57,975 bases of DNA from Bacteroidales bacterium (lineage in GTDB: Bacteria > Bacteroidota > Bacteroidia > Bacteroidales > Prolixibacteraceae), in the NCBI GenBank assembly GCA_031285325.1, contig JAITWJ010000090.1, positions 1 through 57,975 of the forward strand. Reading direction: 5' to 3'. The notes beneath the pieces were generated by a model. The model was not told the origin of the DNA. It saw only the letters and a program-made list of their open reading frames with translations, and did no database searches. The translations under genes and the position numbers were made by a program. Of this stretch, positions 34,076-43,409 are shown piece by piece. Position 1 is the stretch's first letter. Each line of letters starts with the position of its first letter.

Positions 34076-34672
34076 ATGAATAGATTTTTAATAAAACAAG
34101 TAACATTTTGTATTGCATGTATGTTGTTTATGGTTTTTTTGAGTTGTGATAAACAAAATGATTCTGCTGAACTTGTTGGTGAAAACACGACAGAATCAAA
34201 CAAAGTAATAGAAAATATATCTGGCACATTACGTTATTACGAAGAAGTAAATATGTGGAGTATTATTCATTTTATTCCGGGAACAATTGATTCGGAAGAA
34301 ATCTATTTAATCAGAGACATACCAAACAATGAATTTTCTTTTGAGGAAGGTAAACGAGTATTTGTAAGTGGGTTGTGTTATAAAATATCTGATCAAGAAG
34401 TTTTGGATTTAACAATAAATAAAAAGATAGTTTTCCATGCAGGAATAGATGATTTGTATTATATCAATGTAACTGATTTATATGATCAGATTCTAATTGA
34501 TGATGGGCCATTGATTGATCCGGAATTAAAGAATACAAGATATGTACTTCAAGCAATCAGTTTACTGTTACCATTTCTGGCAATAATGGAGTTTCGAAAA
34601 CTCAAAACAATTATTCAGGCAACAGTTTTACGATACCTGCAAGCAGTTTTAGCGACGGGACTTATTCTGTAA
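34076..34672 (+). CDS. Putative lipoprotein with an out-of-frame C-terminus
   Basis: Starting at the ATG at 34076 the protein begins MNRFLIKQVTFCIACMLFMV and has a lipobox ending FLSC, so it is probably a lipoprotein. An in-frame ATG at 34046 would only put a tail before the signal. A middle part of about 120 residues (SGTLRYYEEVNMWSIIHFIP and onward) looks like a small beta-rich domain of unknown family. After about position 34515 the frame becomes implausible (LLLPFLAIMEFRKLKTII). At the same place another frame gives a natural-looking C-terminal domain. A frameshift is the simplest reading. A terminator hairpin follows at 34755. Confidence 0.55.
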   Translation: MNRFLIKQVTFCIACMLFMVFLSCDKQNDSAELVGENTTESNKVIENISGTLRYYEEVNMWSIIHFIPGTIDSEEIYLIRDIPNNEFSFEEGKRVFVSGLCYKISDQEVLDLTINKKIVFHAGIDDLYYINVTDLYDQILIDDGPLIDPELKNTRYVLQAISLLLPFLAIMEFRKLKTIIQATVLRYLQAVLATGLIL

Positions 34673-34725
34673 AAATAAGTAACGGCAAAATAAACGAAAC
34701 CAGGCAACTCACAATAAAACGATAG
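34519..34725 (+). pseudogene. Frame-shifted C-terminal part of the lipoprotein gene
   Basis: In a different frame from the N-terminal part, 68 codons run open from 34519 to the TAG at 34723-34725. The translation contains SNQFTVTISGNNGVSKTQ, then NSFTIPASSFSDGTYSVKIS and ends LTIKR. The alternating polar and hydrophobic residues and the DGTYSVKI close resemble secreted beta-sandwich C-terminal domains of Bacteroidota. This suggests that the full gene once encoded, or with a corrected base would encode, about 215 residues. Confidence 0.6.
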
Positions 34726-34754
34726 AAAAATAAAGTACAGATATATTTAATCAA

Positions 34755-34800
34755 TTAACCTTTCATGGTTTTCATTAAAACCATGAAAGGTTAATTTTTT
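34755..34800 (+). terminator. Strong rho-independent terminator
   Basis: A perfect 18-bp stem (34755-34772 with 34777-34794) has a 4-base loop (CATT) and is followed by TTTTTT. It ends the lipoprotein transcript before the transglycosylase gene. Confidence 0.88.
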
Positions 34801-34879
34801 GTTACTTAGTCTTAAATATCACTCGATAAAATGAGCATCTATTTAATATTACTGTTTAATTTTAAACAAGCACTAAAAC

Positions 34880-36478
34880 ATGAATAAATTCATCATAACA
34901 TTCATATTTTCTCTTTTCATTTCGGTTAATATAGGTAAGACACAAGACATCAGTTCATTGATAATATTACCGGGCGACTCAATTGTAGATATCGAGTTTG
35001 CTATGCCTGATATAGAAGAACCTTTAATTGAAGACGAAAATCTTGATGTTTTTTTTTCAGAAATGATGGATTCAATGGTAAATTCATGGTTTATCGACAA
35101 TATTCTCAACGGTAATACTGAAATAAATCAGACAGGAACTTTCCCTAAAGACTTGCCCGACTCAATTTACATACAACGTTTACAAAAAACCCAACAAGTT
35201 ATCAGTCTTTCATATAATAACATAGTGAAGAATCTGATACGAATGTACTCCGAACAACGCCGTGACCAAGTTGAAATCATGCTTGGTTTATCGTCATACT
35301 ATTTTCCACTGTTCGAGGAAATACTCGACAAATATAATCTTCCACTTGAACTTAAATACCTTCCTGTAATCGAATCGGCTTTAAATCCGAAAGCTATGTC
35401 TAGGGCCGGAGCAAACGGCTTGTGGCAGTTCATTTATAGTACAGGCAGAAATATGGATCTTAAAATAACAAGTTTTATAGACGAACGTTGCGATCCTGTA
35501 AAATCAACTGATGCAGCAGCTCGTTACCTGAAATCATTGTACGAAAAATATAACGATTGGCATCTAACTCTTGCAGCATACAACTGTGGTCCCGGAAATG
35601 TTGACCGCGCTATTCAACGTTCAGGAAACAAAACCGGTTACTGGGACATTTACTATCGCCTTCCACGCGAAACGCGCGGTTACGTACCGGCTTATATAGC
35701 GGCAACTTATATAATGAACTACTACAAGGAGCACTATTTAATACCTCGTGTACCAAAAATTACACTCGTTTCAGATACCGTACATGTTGCCGACTATATT
35801 CATTTCGACCAGATTGCGGCAACACTTGGCATGGAAAAAGAAGAACTGCGTTCGCTCAACCCAATGTACCGGCGCGATGTTATACCAGCAAGAACTAATG
35901 AAACTTATCCTTTAGTACTTCCGCAAGAGAAAATTTCAGAATTTATCTATAACGATACAATAATATTTGCCTGGGAACGCGATAAATATTTCCCAAATAA
36001 TATGCTGGTACAACCAACAGAAAATTTAGCTAACTATGTCCCTGTTGACGTGAAAGGGAAAGCCATAATTAGCTACACAGTTCAGCAAGGTGATAATGTA
36101 GGGTATATTTCTTCGTGGTTTAATGTTCGTACCTCCGATCTCAATTACTGGAACAACATTAGTAGAAATCTTATACGTGCAGGACAAAAACTCGTAATTT
36201 ATGTACCGGAAAACCAAAAAGAGAAATACGAAAAGGTTAATTCAATGACATTTGCCCAGAAACAGGAAATGATTGGAAAATCGATATCTGTTGCAACAAA
36301 AACAAATCTCCCAGACCCAAATTACGAATATTACACCGTTAAAAAAGGAGATACTCTTTGGGATATTGCTGAAAAATATGCCGGTATATCAAGTAACGAA
36401 ATTATGCAACTTAATAACCTTAAAGACGGCCGTGGTTTATATATTGGGCAGCAGATAAAAATAAAACGCAAAGGCTAA
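34880..36478 (+). CDS. MltD-like lytic transglycosylase with LysM domains
   Basis: This 532-residue protein has a signal peptide (about 1-21). Its SLT domain at about 140-300 has the catalytic Glu165 in YLPVIESALNP, GANGLWQFIYSTGR and LAAYNCGPGNVDRAI. Two C-terminal LysM repeats lie at about 395-440 and 486-530 (YYTVKKGDTLWDIAEKYAGI), which bind peptidoglycan. It cleaves glycan strands to 1,6-anhydro-muramyl ends in the periplasm. It is the normal follower of DUF5683 in related genomes. Confidence 0.92.
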   Translation: MNKFIITFIFSLFISVNIGKTQDISSLIILPGDSIVDIEFAMPDIEEPLIEDENLDVFFSEMMDSMVNSWFIDNILNGNTEINQTGTFPKDLPDSIYIQRLQKTQQVISLSYNNIVKNLIRMYSEQRRDQVEIMLGLSSYYFPLFEEILDKYNLPLELKYLPVIESALNPKAMSRAGANGLWQFIYSTGRNMDLKITSFIDERCDPVKSTDAAARYLKSLYEKYNDWHLTLAAYNCGPGNVDRAIQRSGNKTGYWDIYYRLPRETRGYVPAYIAATYIMNYYKEHYLIPRVPKITLVSDTVHVADYIHFDQIAATLGMEKEELRSLNPMYRRDVIPARTNETYPLVLPQEKISEFIYNDTIIFAWERDKYFPNNMLVQPTENLANYVPVDVKGKAIISYTVQQGDNVGYISSWFNVRTSDLNYWNNISRNLIRAGQKLVIYVPENQKEKYEKVNSMTFAQKQEMIGKSISVATKTNLPDPNYEYYTVKKGDTLWDIAEKYAGISSNEIMQLNNLKDGRGLYIGQQIKIKRKG

Positions 36479-36757
36479 TAGAGATACATCCACTTCATTT
36501 TCAACACACAAGTTAGGCAACAAATGTTTTGCTTTGTTACTCGCATTATACTGTTTATTGACGATACAACAAAGATACAATTTCGTTTAAGAAAACTTTA
36601 AATGTATAGTTCCTTAATTTTTTAATCAGTCAGCAGAAAAAAACAAATATATTATTGGAAATATCAGAAGATAAATATTTATTTGCTGTGGTATATAAAA
36701 TATGAGTATTGACAATTAACATAACAAAATTCAAATAACTAACTCTTATCAAAAAAT

Positions 36758-37159
36758 ATGGCGCTTGTAAATAAACCAAGAATAATAAAAGATTACAACA
36801 AATTAGATAAAGCCCTCCAAGAACAAATAAAACTCGTTTACGCTGATGGTTTTGCAGATCGTCTTATTCATTTCTTCGATAAAGACGGCATAAAAGTATC
36901 GGCACTACCATTTGAAACAGAAAACAACTACTACATGCTACGCATGACAAAAAATGAAGCAACCAAAATTGTCAATGAAGATGATGATTTTGACGATGAT
37001 GGTTTATTGAAAAATGAAGTCAGGCAGGATTATGAAGGTAAATATGCTGATTTGGAGTATATTGCCGGTCAAATTTCGGAAGACAATGATTTTGATGAAG
37101 TTGATAATGACACAGATGATGATGAAATTGATGGAGATATAGAAGACGATGATTATTAA
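36758..37159 (+). CDS. Conserved Bacteroidota protein with acidic C-terminus
   Basis: This 133-residue protein starts MALVNKPRIIKDYNKLDKAL and contains LIHFFDKDGIKVSALPFETE and YYMLRMTKNEATKIV. The rest is strongly acidic, with runs such as DDDFDDDG and a final stretch of mostly Asp and Glu (about 110-133). I recognise this as a protein conserved in Bacteroidota, sometimes labelled DNA primase without good reason. No domain of known function is visible. It could be a nucleic-acid mimic or a chaperone-like partner, but that is speculation. The 279-base gap before it shows only AT-rich sequence. Confidence 0.7.
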   Translation: MALVNKPRIIKDYNKLDKALQEQIKLVYADGFADRLIHFFDKDGIKVSALPFETENNYYMLRMTKNEATKIVNEDDDFDDDGLLKNEVRQDYEGKYADLEYIAGQISEDNDFDEVDNDTDDDEIDGDIEDDDY

Positions 37160-37225
37160 TCCTTAAAAATATTTTTCTAAATCTCATGCATTTTTTGTTT
37201 TGCAAAGGTTACATGTATTCTTTTG

Positions 37226-38623
37226 TCAGTTGTTATTTTTGTTTCTTGCCAATGAAGCAAAAACTCCTAAGACAGAAAGTATTGCAAACGCCAAGAAACC
37301 TATCTTGATTGCTGACATTAAACTATGATAATTCTCTGGAATTATTGATTCTCTTCCTATATAAAGTGATAGAAGCATCATTGCAATGCCCATGCTCATC
37401 ATTTGGCCAATCATTCTCATAGTACCAAGTATTCCAGAGGCTACTCCGAGGTACTTTTTTTCGACCGAACTCATAATTGCATTAGAATTTGGAGAAGAAA
37501 ACAGTCCAAATCCCGCTCCAAGTATAACAAAAAGAGTAATAATGTAAGCTATATGTGTATTCTCGTTGAGGAAACAAAGCAATATAAGCCCCAAAGAGAT
37601 TACTCCCATACCTATAGATGCTATTATACCAGGATTCTTTTGATCCGAAAGTCGGCCTGCGACAGGCGATAGTAACATCATTGCTACAGGCTGAGAAATC
37701 ATTACCAATCCTGCTGTTTTGGCATCAAAGCCTTTAAGATACTGTAAATAAAGACTTATAAAAAATCCTATTGCGTTTGTAGCCGAATAATTTATAAGGG
37801 CTGCTATTGACGAAAAAGCAAATACCCTGTTTCTGATAACAAGCCCAAACTCAAAAACAGGATTGCTTACTCTAAGTTCAATGAACATGAATAAAAACGC
37901 CAACAATAATCCGGCTGTAAGAAATATCCATCCGGCAATGGTTGGAAGTATTGAGAATCCATACATAAATGCAAACAAAGCAAGGCCATATACTACAGAG
38001 CCTTTCCAATCATATTTTTCGTCGGCAGCATCTGCCCATTCGGTTTTTATTTTCCGTTTTATCAGAACAAATGATATTATACCTAATGGTACAAGAAAAA
38101 CAAAAATGCTCCTCCATCCAAAATGCTGAGTAAGCAGGCCTCCTATAACAGGACCTAACGATAAACCAAGGTATGTAGCCATTACATTAAAGCCCATTGC
38201 CCTTCCTCTTTCACCCAATTTAAAAACTGCAGTAATAATGGCCATGCTTGTTCCGAAAATCATAGCACTTGATAATCCCTGAATAATTCTGAAAAAAATC
38301 AGAACTGTAATATTCCACGAAAAAACGATAAGAAATGTAGAAACTATAAATAAAAGTATTCCGTATGAAAAGATCTTTTTCCGCCCGATAATATCACCGA
38401 GCTTTCCGAACAAAAGAAGAAAAATTGCCGAAGTAAGAATATAACTGCTCATAATCCATCCCATTTCAACAGCATCGGCATTAAATTCTTTTCCGATAGC
38501 CGGCAAAGCCAAATTAACGGCAGATCCTAAAAATGGAGTAAGGAATGCAGTAAATGACGTAACTGCAAGTACCGATCTCTTAAATGATTTTTCTTCACCT
38601 GAAATTTGAGTTATGACATTCAT
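37226..38623 (-). CDS. MFS drug/proton antiporter of the 14-helix (DHA2) type
   Basis: This 465-residue membrane protein of the major facilitator superfamily has FLGSAVNLALPAIGKEF near the N-terminus. The motif A loop GKLGDIIGRKKIFSYG and motif C GPVIGGLLTQHFGWRSIF mark an exporter. The length and about 14 hydrophobic segments point to the EmrB/QacA group. The substrate is unknown. It starts 8 bases after dtd ends, so the two are probably one transcript. Confidence 0.88.
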   Translation of the reverse strand: MNVITQISGEEKSFKRSVLAVTSFTAFLTPFLGSAVNLALPAIGKEFNADAVEMGWIMSSYILTSAIFLLLFGKLGDIIGRKKIFSYGILLFIVSTFLIVFSWNITVLIFFRIIQGLSSAMIFGTSMAIITAVFKLGERGRAMGFNVMATYLGLSLGPVIGGLLTQHFGWRSIFVFLVPLGIISFVLIKRKIKTEWADAADEKYDWKGSVVYGLALFAFMYGFSILPTIAGWIFLTAGLLLAFLFMFIELRVSNPVFEFGLVIRNRVFAFSSIAALINYSATNAIGFFISLYLQYLKGFDAKTAGLVMISQPVAMMLLSPVAGRLSDQKNPGIIASIGMGVISLGLILLCFLNENTHIAYIITLFVILGAGFGLFSSPNSNAIMSSVEKKYLGVASGILGTMRMIGQMMSMGIAMMLLSLYIGRESIIPENYHSLMSAIKIGFLAFAILSVLGVFASLARNKNNN

Positions 38624-38631
38624 AAAACATT

Positions 38632-39084
38632 TTATTCCTTTTCTTTCGTGTCAATTATTATCGTAACGGGGCCATCATTTATAAGTTCAACCTTCATAAT
38701 TGCTCCAAAAACGCCTGTACTTGTTTTTCTCCCAAGTATTTCTTCTGTTTTTTGAACAAATTTTTCGTATATCGGAATTGCAAAATCTGATTTTGATGCA
38801 CGAATGTAAGAAGGCCTATTACCTTTTTTGGTACTGGCATATAAAGTAAACTGACTAACTATTAGGACATCTCCACCGATATCTTGAACAGACAGATTCA
38901 TAACTCCATTTTTATCGTCAAAAATACGGAGTTGTAGCATTTTTTTTACCAACCAATCTATATCGTCATCGGTATCGGTGTTTTCAATACCAAGCAAAAT
39001 AAGCAACCCTTTCCCAATTGAAGAAATCTGTTTTTTTTCAACAGTAACCGAAGCCTGCAAAACTTTCTGTATTACAATTCTCAT
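38632..39084 (-). CDS. dtd: D-aminoacyl-tRNA deacylase
   Basis: This 150-residue enzyme removes D-amino acids, and glycine from tRNA-Ala, from mischarged tRNAs. The family motifs are GGDVLIVSQFTLYASTKKGN (SQFTL active-site region) and the C-terminal NDGPVTIII with the Gly-cisPro element. Length is normal. It lies between trpS and the MFS gene, transcribed leftward. Confidence 0.95.
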   Translation of the reverse strand: MRIVIQKVLQASVTVEKKQISSIGKGLLILLGIENTDTDDDIDWLVKKMLQLRIFDDKNGVMNLSVQDIGGDVLIVSQFTLYASTKKGNRPSYIRASKSDFAIPIYEKFVQKTEEILGRKTSTGVFGAIMKVELINDGPVTIIIDTKEKE

Positions 39085-39242
39085 TACTTAATATTCTATG
39101 CAAATAAAAACAACATTACTTCTTTTCCGCTTATTCGTTTTTTAAAATATTTTGGGTAAAACCTGAAAATTTCAACCAATGCATATTTGAATATGTTTTG
39201 AATTTGTTGTTTTAATCGAGAAAGACGAATAATAAACACATT

Positions 39243-40244
39243 TTAAAACAGTTTTTTAAAACCTACAACTTCCTTTACTTCACGTAAAGTTTTCGAAGCT
39301 GAAGCCCTCGCTTTTTCTGCTCCTAATTTTGCAACCTTTGACAAATATTCATTATCTTTCAGTATTTCAATAATACGGTTGCGAATAGGTTCAGTAAAAG
39401 ATATTATATCGTCGGCCAATTGTTTTTTCATATCGCCGTAACGTATTTCACATTTATTATAAAGTTCATTGAAATGCGCAACCACTTCCGGTTTTGAAAC
39501 AGCTTCCATTAGAGTGTACAGATTACATATTGTTTCCGGTTTTTCCTGGTTCATTTCGGTTGGTCCAGAATCAGTAACCGCACGCATTACTTTTTTACGA
39601 ATTTCTTTCGGATCGTCGTACAAATTAATGGCATTCCCTTCTGATTTCCCCATTTTGCCACTACCGTCAAGTCCGGGTATTTTAATCATATCTTTTCCGT
39701 TGAAAGTATAAGGTTTTGGTATAGGAAATACTTCCTTTTTATACATACTGTTGAAACGAACGGCAAATTTCCGTGCCATTTCAAGGTGTTGTTCTTGGTC
39801 TTTCCCAACAGGAACAAAATTTGCCTTATGAATAATAATATCTGCAGCCATCAAAACCGGATAAGTTAACAAACCGACATTCAGGTTATCGGGTTGTTGT
39901 CGTGCTTTTTCCTTAAATGAGGTTGTTCTTTCCAATTCACCCAAGTAAGCATTCATGTTCAGTATTGTGTATAACTCAGTTACTTCGGGAACATCGCTCT
40001 GTATAAAAATGGTTGCCTTTTCAGGATCAATTCCACATGCTATATATTCAGCCAATACCTGTTTCACTCCGGTCTGAAGACTCTCAGGTGTTGGATGTGT
40101 AGTCAACGAATGTATGTCGGCAATAAAAAAGAAACAGTTAAAATCATCCTGCATTCGCACAAAATTACACACTGCACCAAAATAATTTCCCAGATGCAAG
40201 TATCCTGTAGGGCGAATACCGCTTAATACTGTTGGTTTGTTCAT
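39243..40244 (-). CDS. trpS: Tryptophanyl-tRNA synthetase
   Basis: This 333-residue class I synthetase charges tRNA-Trp. The HIGH-type motif is in SGIRPTGYLHLGNYFGAV and the KMSKS-type motif is GKMGKSEGNAI. VPVGKDQEQHLEMARKFAVR is typical of TrpRS. Length is normal for bacteria. It is 158 bases upstream of dtd, and 95 bases downstream of the MATE gene, all leftward. Confidence 0.97.
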   Translation of the reverse strand: MNKPTVLSGIRPTGYLHLGNYFGAVCNFVRMQDDFNCFFFIADIHSLTTHPTPESLQTGVKQVLAEYIACGIDPEKATIFIQSDVPEVTELYTILNMNAYLGELERTTSFKEKARQQPDNLNVGLLTYPVLMAADIIIHKANFVPVGKDQEQHLEMARKFAVRFNSMYKKEVFPIPKPYTFNGKDMIKIPGLDGSGKMGKSEGNAINLYDDPKEIRKKVMRAVTDSGPTEMNQEKPETICNLYTLMEAVSKPEVVAHFNELYNKCEIRYGDMKKQLADDIISFTEPIRNRIIEILKDNEYLSKVAKLGAEKARASASKTLREVKEVVGFKKLF

Positions 40245-40339
40245 TATTTATTTCTTATTATAATAGATATACTGCAAAAATATATTTTCATCCGGAAAAT
40301 GACGTGATAAGAAAGTCTGATATTTAAAATTTAATAGAA

Positions 40340-41671
40340 TTATATTTCCTTTTTTGTCCAGTGGTTTGTTCGTAAATACAATATACTAAGTACGCCGAGT
40401 ACAATCTGGTAAACATTTTCGGAACACCATATAATTTCAACACGATTGTGAAATTTTATGGCAAAGTAATAAACCGAAGCAAGATAGCACACTATGGCAA
40501 AAGTTTCTACAAAAAGAGCTATCATTGTGTTTCCGGTTGCCGAAATTACAGAAAATATAGTCCATGCTACAGATGACAAAATATTGGCAATACCAACTAC
40601 ATAAAATGCTTTAAATCCTATTTCTACCAACTCAATATTATCTGTATAAAGCGACATAATACCTCTTGCAGATACGAGAGTAGGAATGAATGCAATTATT
40701 GAAGTTATCAAACACAAAACAGTTACTCTTCTAATAATTCGAAAAACATAACGCCGTTGTTTCGCTCCTATGGCATTACTAACCAGCGTACTCACAGCAG
40801 AGCCATACGCCCACAGTGGACAAATGGCAAGAATATAATAACTTCGAATAATATTGCTTGCTGCAAGATTTTTTTCTCCTGTTTTCTCAATAATTACGAA
40901 AAATAAAAACCAGCTACTCAAAGATAAAAGATTTTGCAACATGGTAAAAACAGACAAACTCATTGTTTGTGAAATTACTTTCAATTGAGGGTTCTTGAAT
41001 GTAAACATATTGTATTTCGCAAGGTTTATTTTCTTTACTATGATATAAATAAAATAAGCGAAACCAACAACTTCGGCAAAAACACTGGCTAAAGCAGCTC
41101 CCTCAATACCCATTTTGGGAAACCCAAACTTACCGAAAATAAGAAGATAATCTAATATAAAATTTGTTCCAGCAACAATAAAAGCTCCAATACTGATATA
41201 TCTTGTAAACTGTACACCAACGAAAAACGAGCGCATTACTACACATCCCAAAGCGAAAAACAGAGTAAAGACCCTAATATCAAGATAACGCATGGCAGCG
41301 TCCAATATTTCCTCCGAATTCAACATAAACCCCAATATGTTTCTTGAGAAAATAAATGAGATAACAATTACTGCCACAGAAAATACCCAAACCAAATAGA
41401 GACTATTTTCAAAAATACCGCCTATTTTGTCATATTTTTTTTCACCGTTGCGGCGTGCAATTAATATTTGTGTTCCGGTACCAAGTCCCATTCCAACAAC
41501 AAACATGATTACATAAAACGTACCCGCTATTGCCGAAGCGGCGAGGTCTAAATCGCTCACATGGCCTAAAAACGCAGTGTCAATAACACCTACAATATTT
41601 TCAGCAAGTAAACCAATTATTAGTGGCCATGAAACAGACCAAATTCTTCTGTAAGAAGGTAACGATGACAT
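40340..41671 (-). CDS. MATE family efflux transporter
   Basis: This protein of about 443 residues and about 12 membrane segments belongs to the MATE (NorM/DinF) group. It has WPLIIGLLAENIVGVIDTAF and GHVSDLDLAASAIAG near the N-terminus, and GLGTGTQILIARRNGEKKYD. It exports cationic drugs or metabolites with Na+ or H+. The ATG at 41671 (MSSLPSYRRIW) is preferred because the 16 residues before it, back to 41719, do not fit the family N-terminus. It follows the Idh-like gene in the same direction. Confidence 0.85.
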   Translation of the reverse strand: MSSLPSYRRIWSVSWPLIIGLLAENIVGVIDTAFLGHVSDLDLAASAIAGTFYVIMFVVGMGLGTGTQILIARRNGEKKYDKIGGIFENSLYLVWVFSVAVIVISFIFSRNILGFMLNSEEILDAAMRYLDIRVFTLFFALGCVVMRSFFVGVQFTRYISIGAFIVAGTNFILDYLLIFGKFGFPKMGIEGAALASVFAEVVGFAYFIYIIVKKINLAKYNMFTFKNPQLKVISQTMSLSVFTMLQNLLSLSSWFLFFVIIEKTGEKNLAASNIIRSYYILAICPLWAYGSAVSTLVSNAIGAKQRRYVFRIIRRVTVLCLITSIIAFIPTLVSARGIMSLYTDNIELVEIGFKAFYVVGIANILSSVAWTIFSVISATGNTMIALFVETFAIVCYLASVYYFAIKFHNRVEIIWCSENVYQIVLGVLSILYLRTNHWTKKEI

Positions 41672-41749
41672 TATTTGAATTTGAGGCGCGATTTTACAAA
41701 AAATATGTAAATTCAGCAATTGTTTAACTGGAAATTCACAGGATAATTT

Positions 41750-42613
41750 CTACAATGAAAACTGTGATATTTTTTTGTTTATTTTTTGAACGACATTAAG
41801 AACAGCCAAGTAGTCTTCTATACTATTAAGCTGTTTGCATTTTTTTATGATCGTGTTAATAAAATAGTCCGGTTCATTAACTGCATAAACTGAATCAATA
41901 GTAAAAGGAATACTGTTATTCAGATAAATTTCATTGGCAAAGTCAAGAATAACAAACATACCAGAGGAATAAACCTTAATTTTAAATTTATTGAACTGGG
42001 GCATTTTTCCGTAATTCAGCGTTACAACTGAAGCATCATCATATTCGAGCCTCACATTATTGAAATTAGAATCGGCCTGTTCTGAACTAAAAGCAACAGC
42101 TTCAATTTTTTTTGGACTTTTCCCAACAACCCCCAGAAGCACAAAAAGCAGCGAAACAAGAGTATTGTCAGCTATTATTTCCGACGATATACACGCAATA
42201 TCGATATATGCAGGATTAATTAAGTGCTGACTAAGCCATTGAATGGCAGGATTAAAACACAAAAGATTTGTTACCTGAATAACAGACCTTGATTCGTTAG
42301 ACAGTTTTATAAGCTGTAAACATTCTTCAACGGTCAAATTAAGGTATTCAACAATAAAAATATGCTTCGATTTTTTAACAATATCACATAACAACTGAAA
42401 CGTATGTTTCGATGAATTATCAATAATAATTACATCGACAAGTTCAATCAATTCATTCCTGTTTATTTCAGGAATTTGATAATGAAAACTGTTTAAACTA
42501 TCGTTAGCACCAATTGACGCTTTCCCTATAATATTTATATCCGGATTCCTCTGAAATTTTTTAACATGAGGCTCCAGTATTTCTGTTTTTCCTATTAAAC
42601 CAATATTCAACAT
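41750..42613 (-). CDS. Gfo/Idh/MocA-like oxidoreductase, divergent
   Basis: This 287-residue protein begins MLNIGLIGKTEILEPHVKKF, a Rossmann-fold start. VDVIIIDNSSKHTFQLLCDI and IFIVEYLNLTVEECLQLIKL follow at the places where Gfo/Idh/MocA enzymes have their dinucleotide and EKP regions. The classical EKP is replaced by VEYL, so catalysis as a dehydrogenase is doubtful. The C-terminal half has the beta-rich pattern of the family. The substrate is unknown. It is divergent from pcm. Confidence 0.65.
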   Translation of the reverse strand: MLNIGLIGKTEILEPHVKKFQRNPDINIIGKASIGANDSLNSFHYQIPEINRNELIELVDVIIIDNSSKHTFQLLCDIVKKSKHIFIVEYLNLTVEECLQLIKLSNESRSVIQVTNLLCFNPAIQWLSQHLINPAYIDIACISSEIIADNTLVSLLFVLLGVVGKSPKKIEAVAFSSEQADSNFNNVRLEYDDASVVTLNYGKMPQFNKFKIKVYSSGMFVILDFANEIYLNNSIPFTIDSVYAVNEPDYFINTIIKKCKQLNSIEDYLAVLNVVQKINKKISQFSL

Positions 42614-42751
42614 ATTACAAATATAAAACTCAAATCAACCCCAATATCTTGTATTTTTATATTTTATCAACTTTGGGTGTTAATATTTGGGAAATTTTTA
42701 TCATATTGAGGTTTCTTTGCAAAAATTATTCTTGTTGCATAAATTATAGAT

Positions 42752-43405
42752 ATGAATTTGAACAACGGATTGCGTTATGAAGGAATGCGAAAGAAGTTGG
42801 TTGACGGCTTAAAAATAAAAGGAATTCGAAACGAAAAAGTTGTGGAAGCAATTCGGAAAGTTCCAAGGCATTTGTTTATGGAGAGCACTTTTATTAATTT
42901 TGCATATAAAGACCAAGCTTTTCCTATTGGTGCTGGGCAAACAATATCGCAACCATATACTGTAGCTTTTCAAACACAACTTCTTCAAGTAAAAAAAAAT
43001 GATAAAATCCTCGAAATTGGTACTGGTTCAGGTTATCAAACGGCTGTTTTGTGTGAACTGGGAGCAAAAGTCTTTACAGTTGAAAGACAAAAAGAACTAT
43101 ATGTCAAGGCTCAGGGTTTTTTACCGGAAATAGGATATAATCCGGCTTGCTTCTTTGGCGATGGCTACAAAGGGTTACCGGCTTTTGCTCCATTCGACAA
43201 AATCCTGGTTACTGCTGGTGCTCCAACTGTTCCCGAAAATTTTAAACAACAACTTAAAATAGGAGGCAGATTGGTTATTCCAGTAGGCAACGAAAAACAT
43301 CAAGATATGTTATTGATTATAAGAACAACGGAAGAAGACTATAAAATAGAAAAATGTGGAAGTTTTGTTTTTGTACCTTTGTTGAGTGGAACTGTTAATT
43401 TCTAA
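42752..43405 (+). CDS. pcm: Protein-L-isoaspartate O-methyltransferase
   Basis: This 217-residue enzyme methylates L-isoaspartyl residues in aged proteins, starting their repair. IRKVPRHLFMESTFINFAYK, FPIGAGQTISQPYTVAFQTQ and the S-adenosylmethionine motif LEIGTGSGYQTAVLCELG are present, as is DKILVTAGAPTVPENF. Length is normal. The MBL hydrolase gene starts 4 bases after its stop, so they form an operon. Confidence 0.95.
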   Translation: MNLNNGLRYEGMRKKLVDGLKIKGIRNEKVVEAIRKVPRHLFMESTFINFAYKDQAFPIGAGQTISQPYTVAFQTQLLQVKKNDKILEIGTGSGYQTAVLCELGAKVFTVERQKELYVKAQGFLPEIGYNPACFFGDGYKGLPAFAPFDKILVTAGAPTVPENFKQQLKIGGRLVIPVGNEKHQDMLLIIRTTEEDYKIEKCGSFVFVPLLSGTVNF

Positions 43406-43409
43406 CCTT

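Noticed and set aside
37020-37205. Leftward frame antisense to the acidic protein gene, rich in His
   Set aside because: It mirrors the Asp-rich codons of the real gene and has no independent support.
39195-39215. A further end of the AAACTGTTTTGAATTT element near trpS (ATGTTTTGAATTTG)
   Set aside because: Only about 12 bases match, and neither the 60-bp inner block nor a partner end is present.
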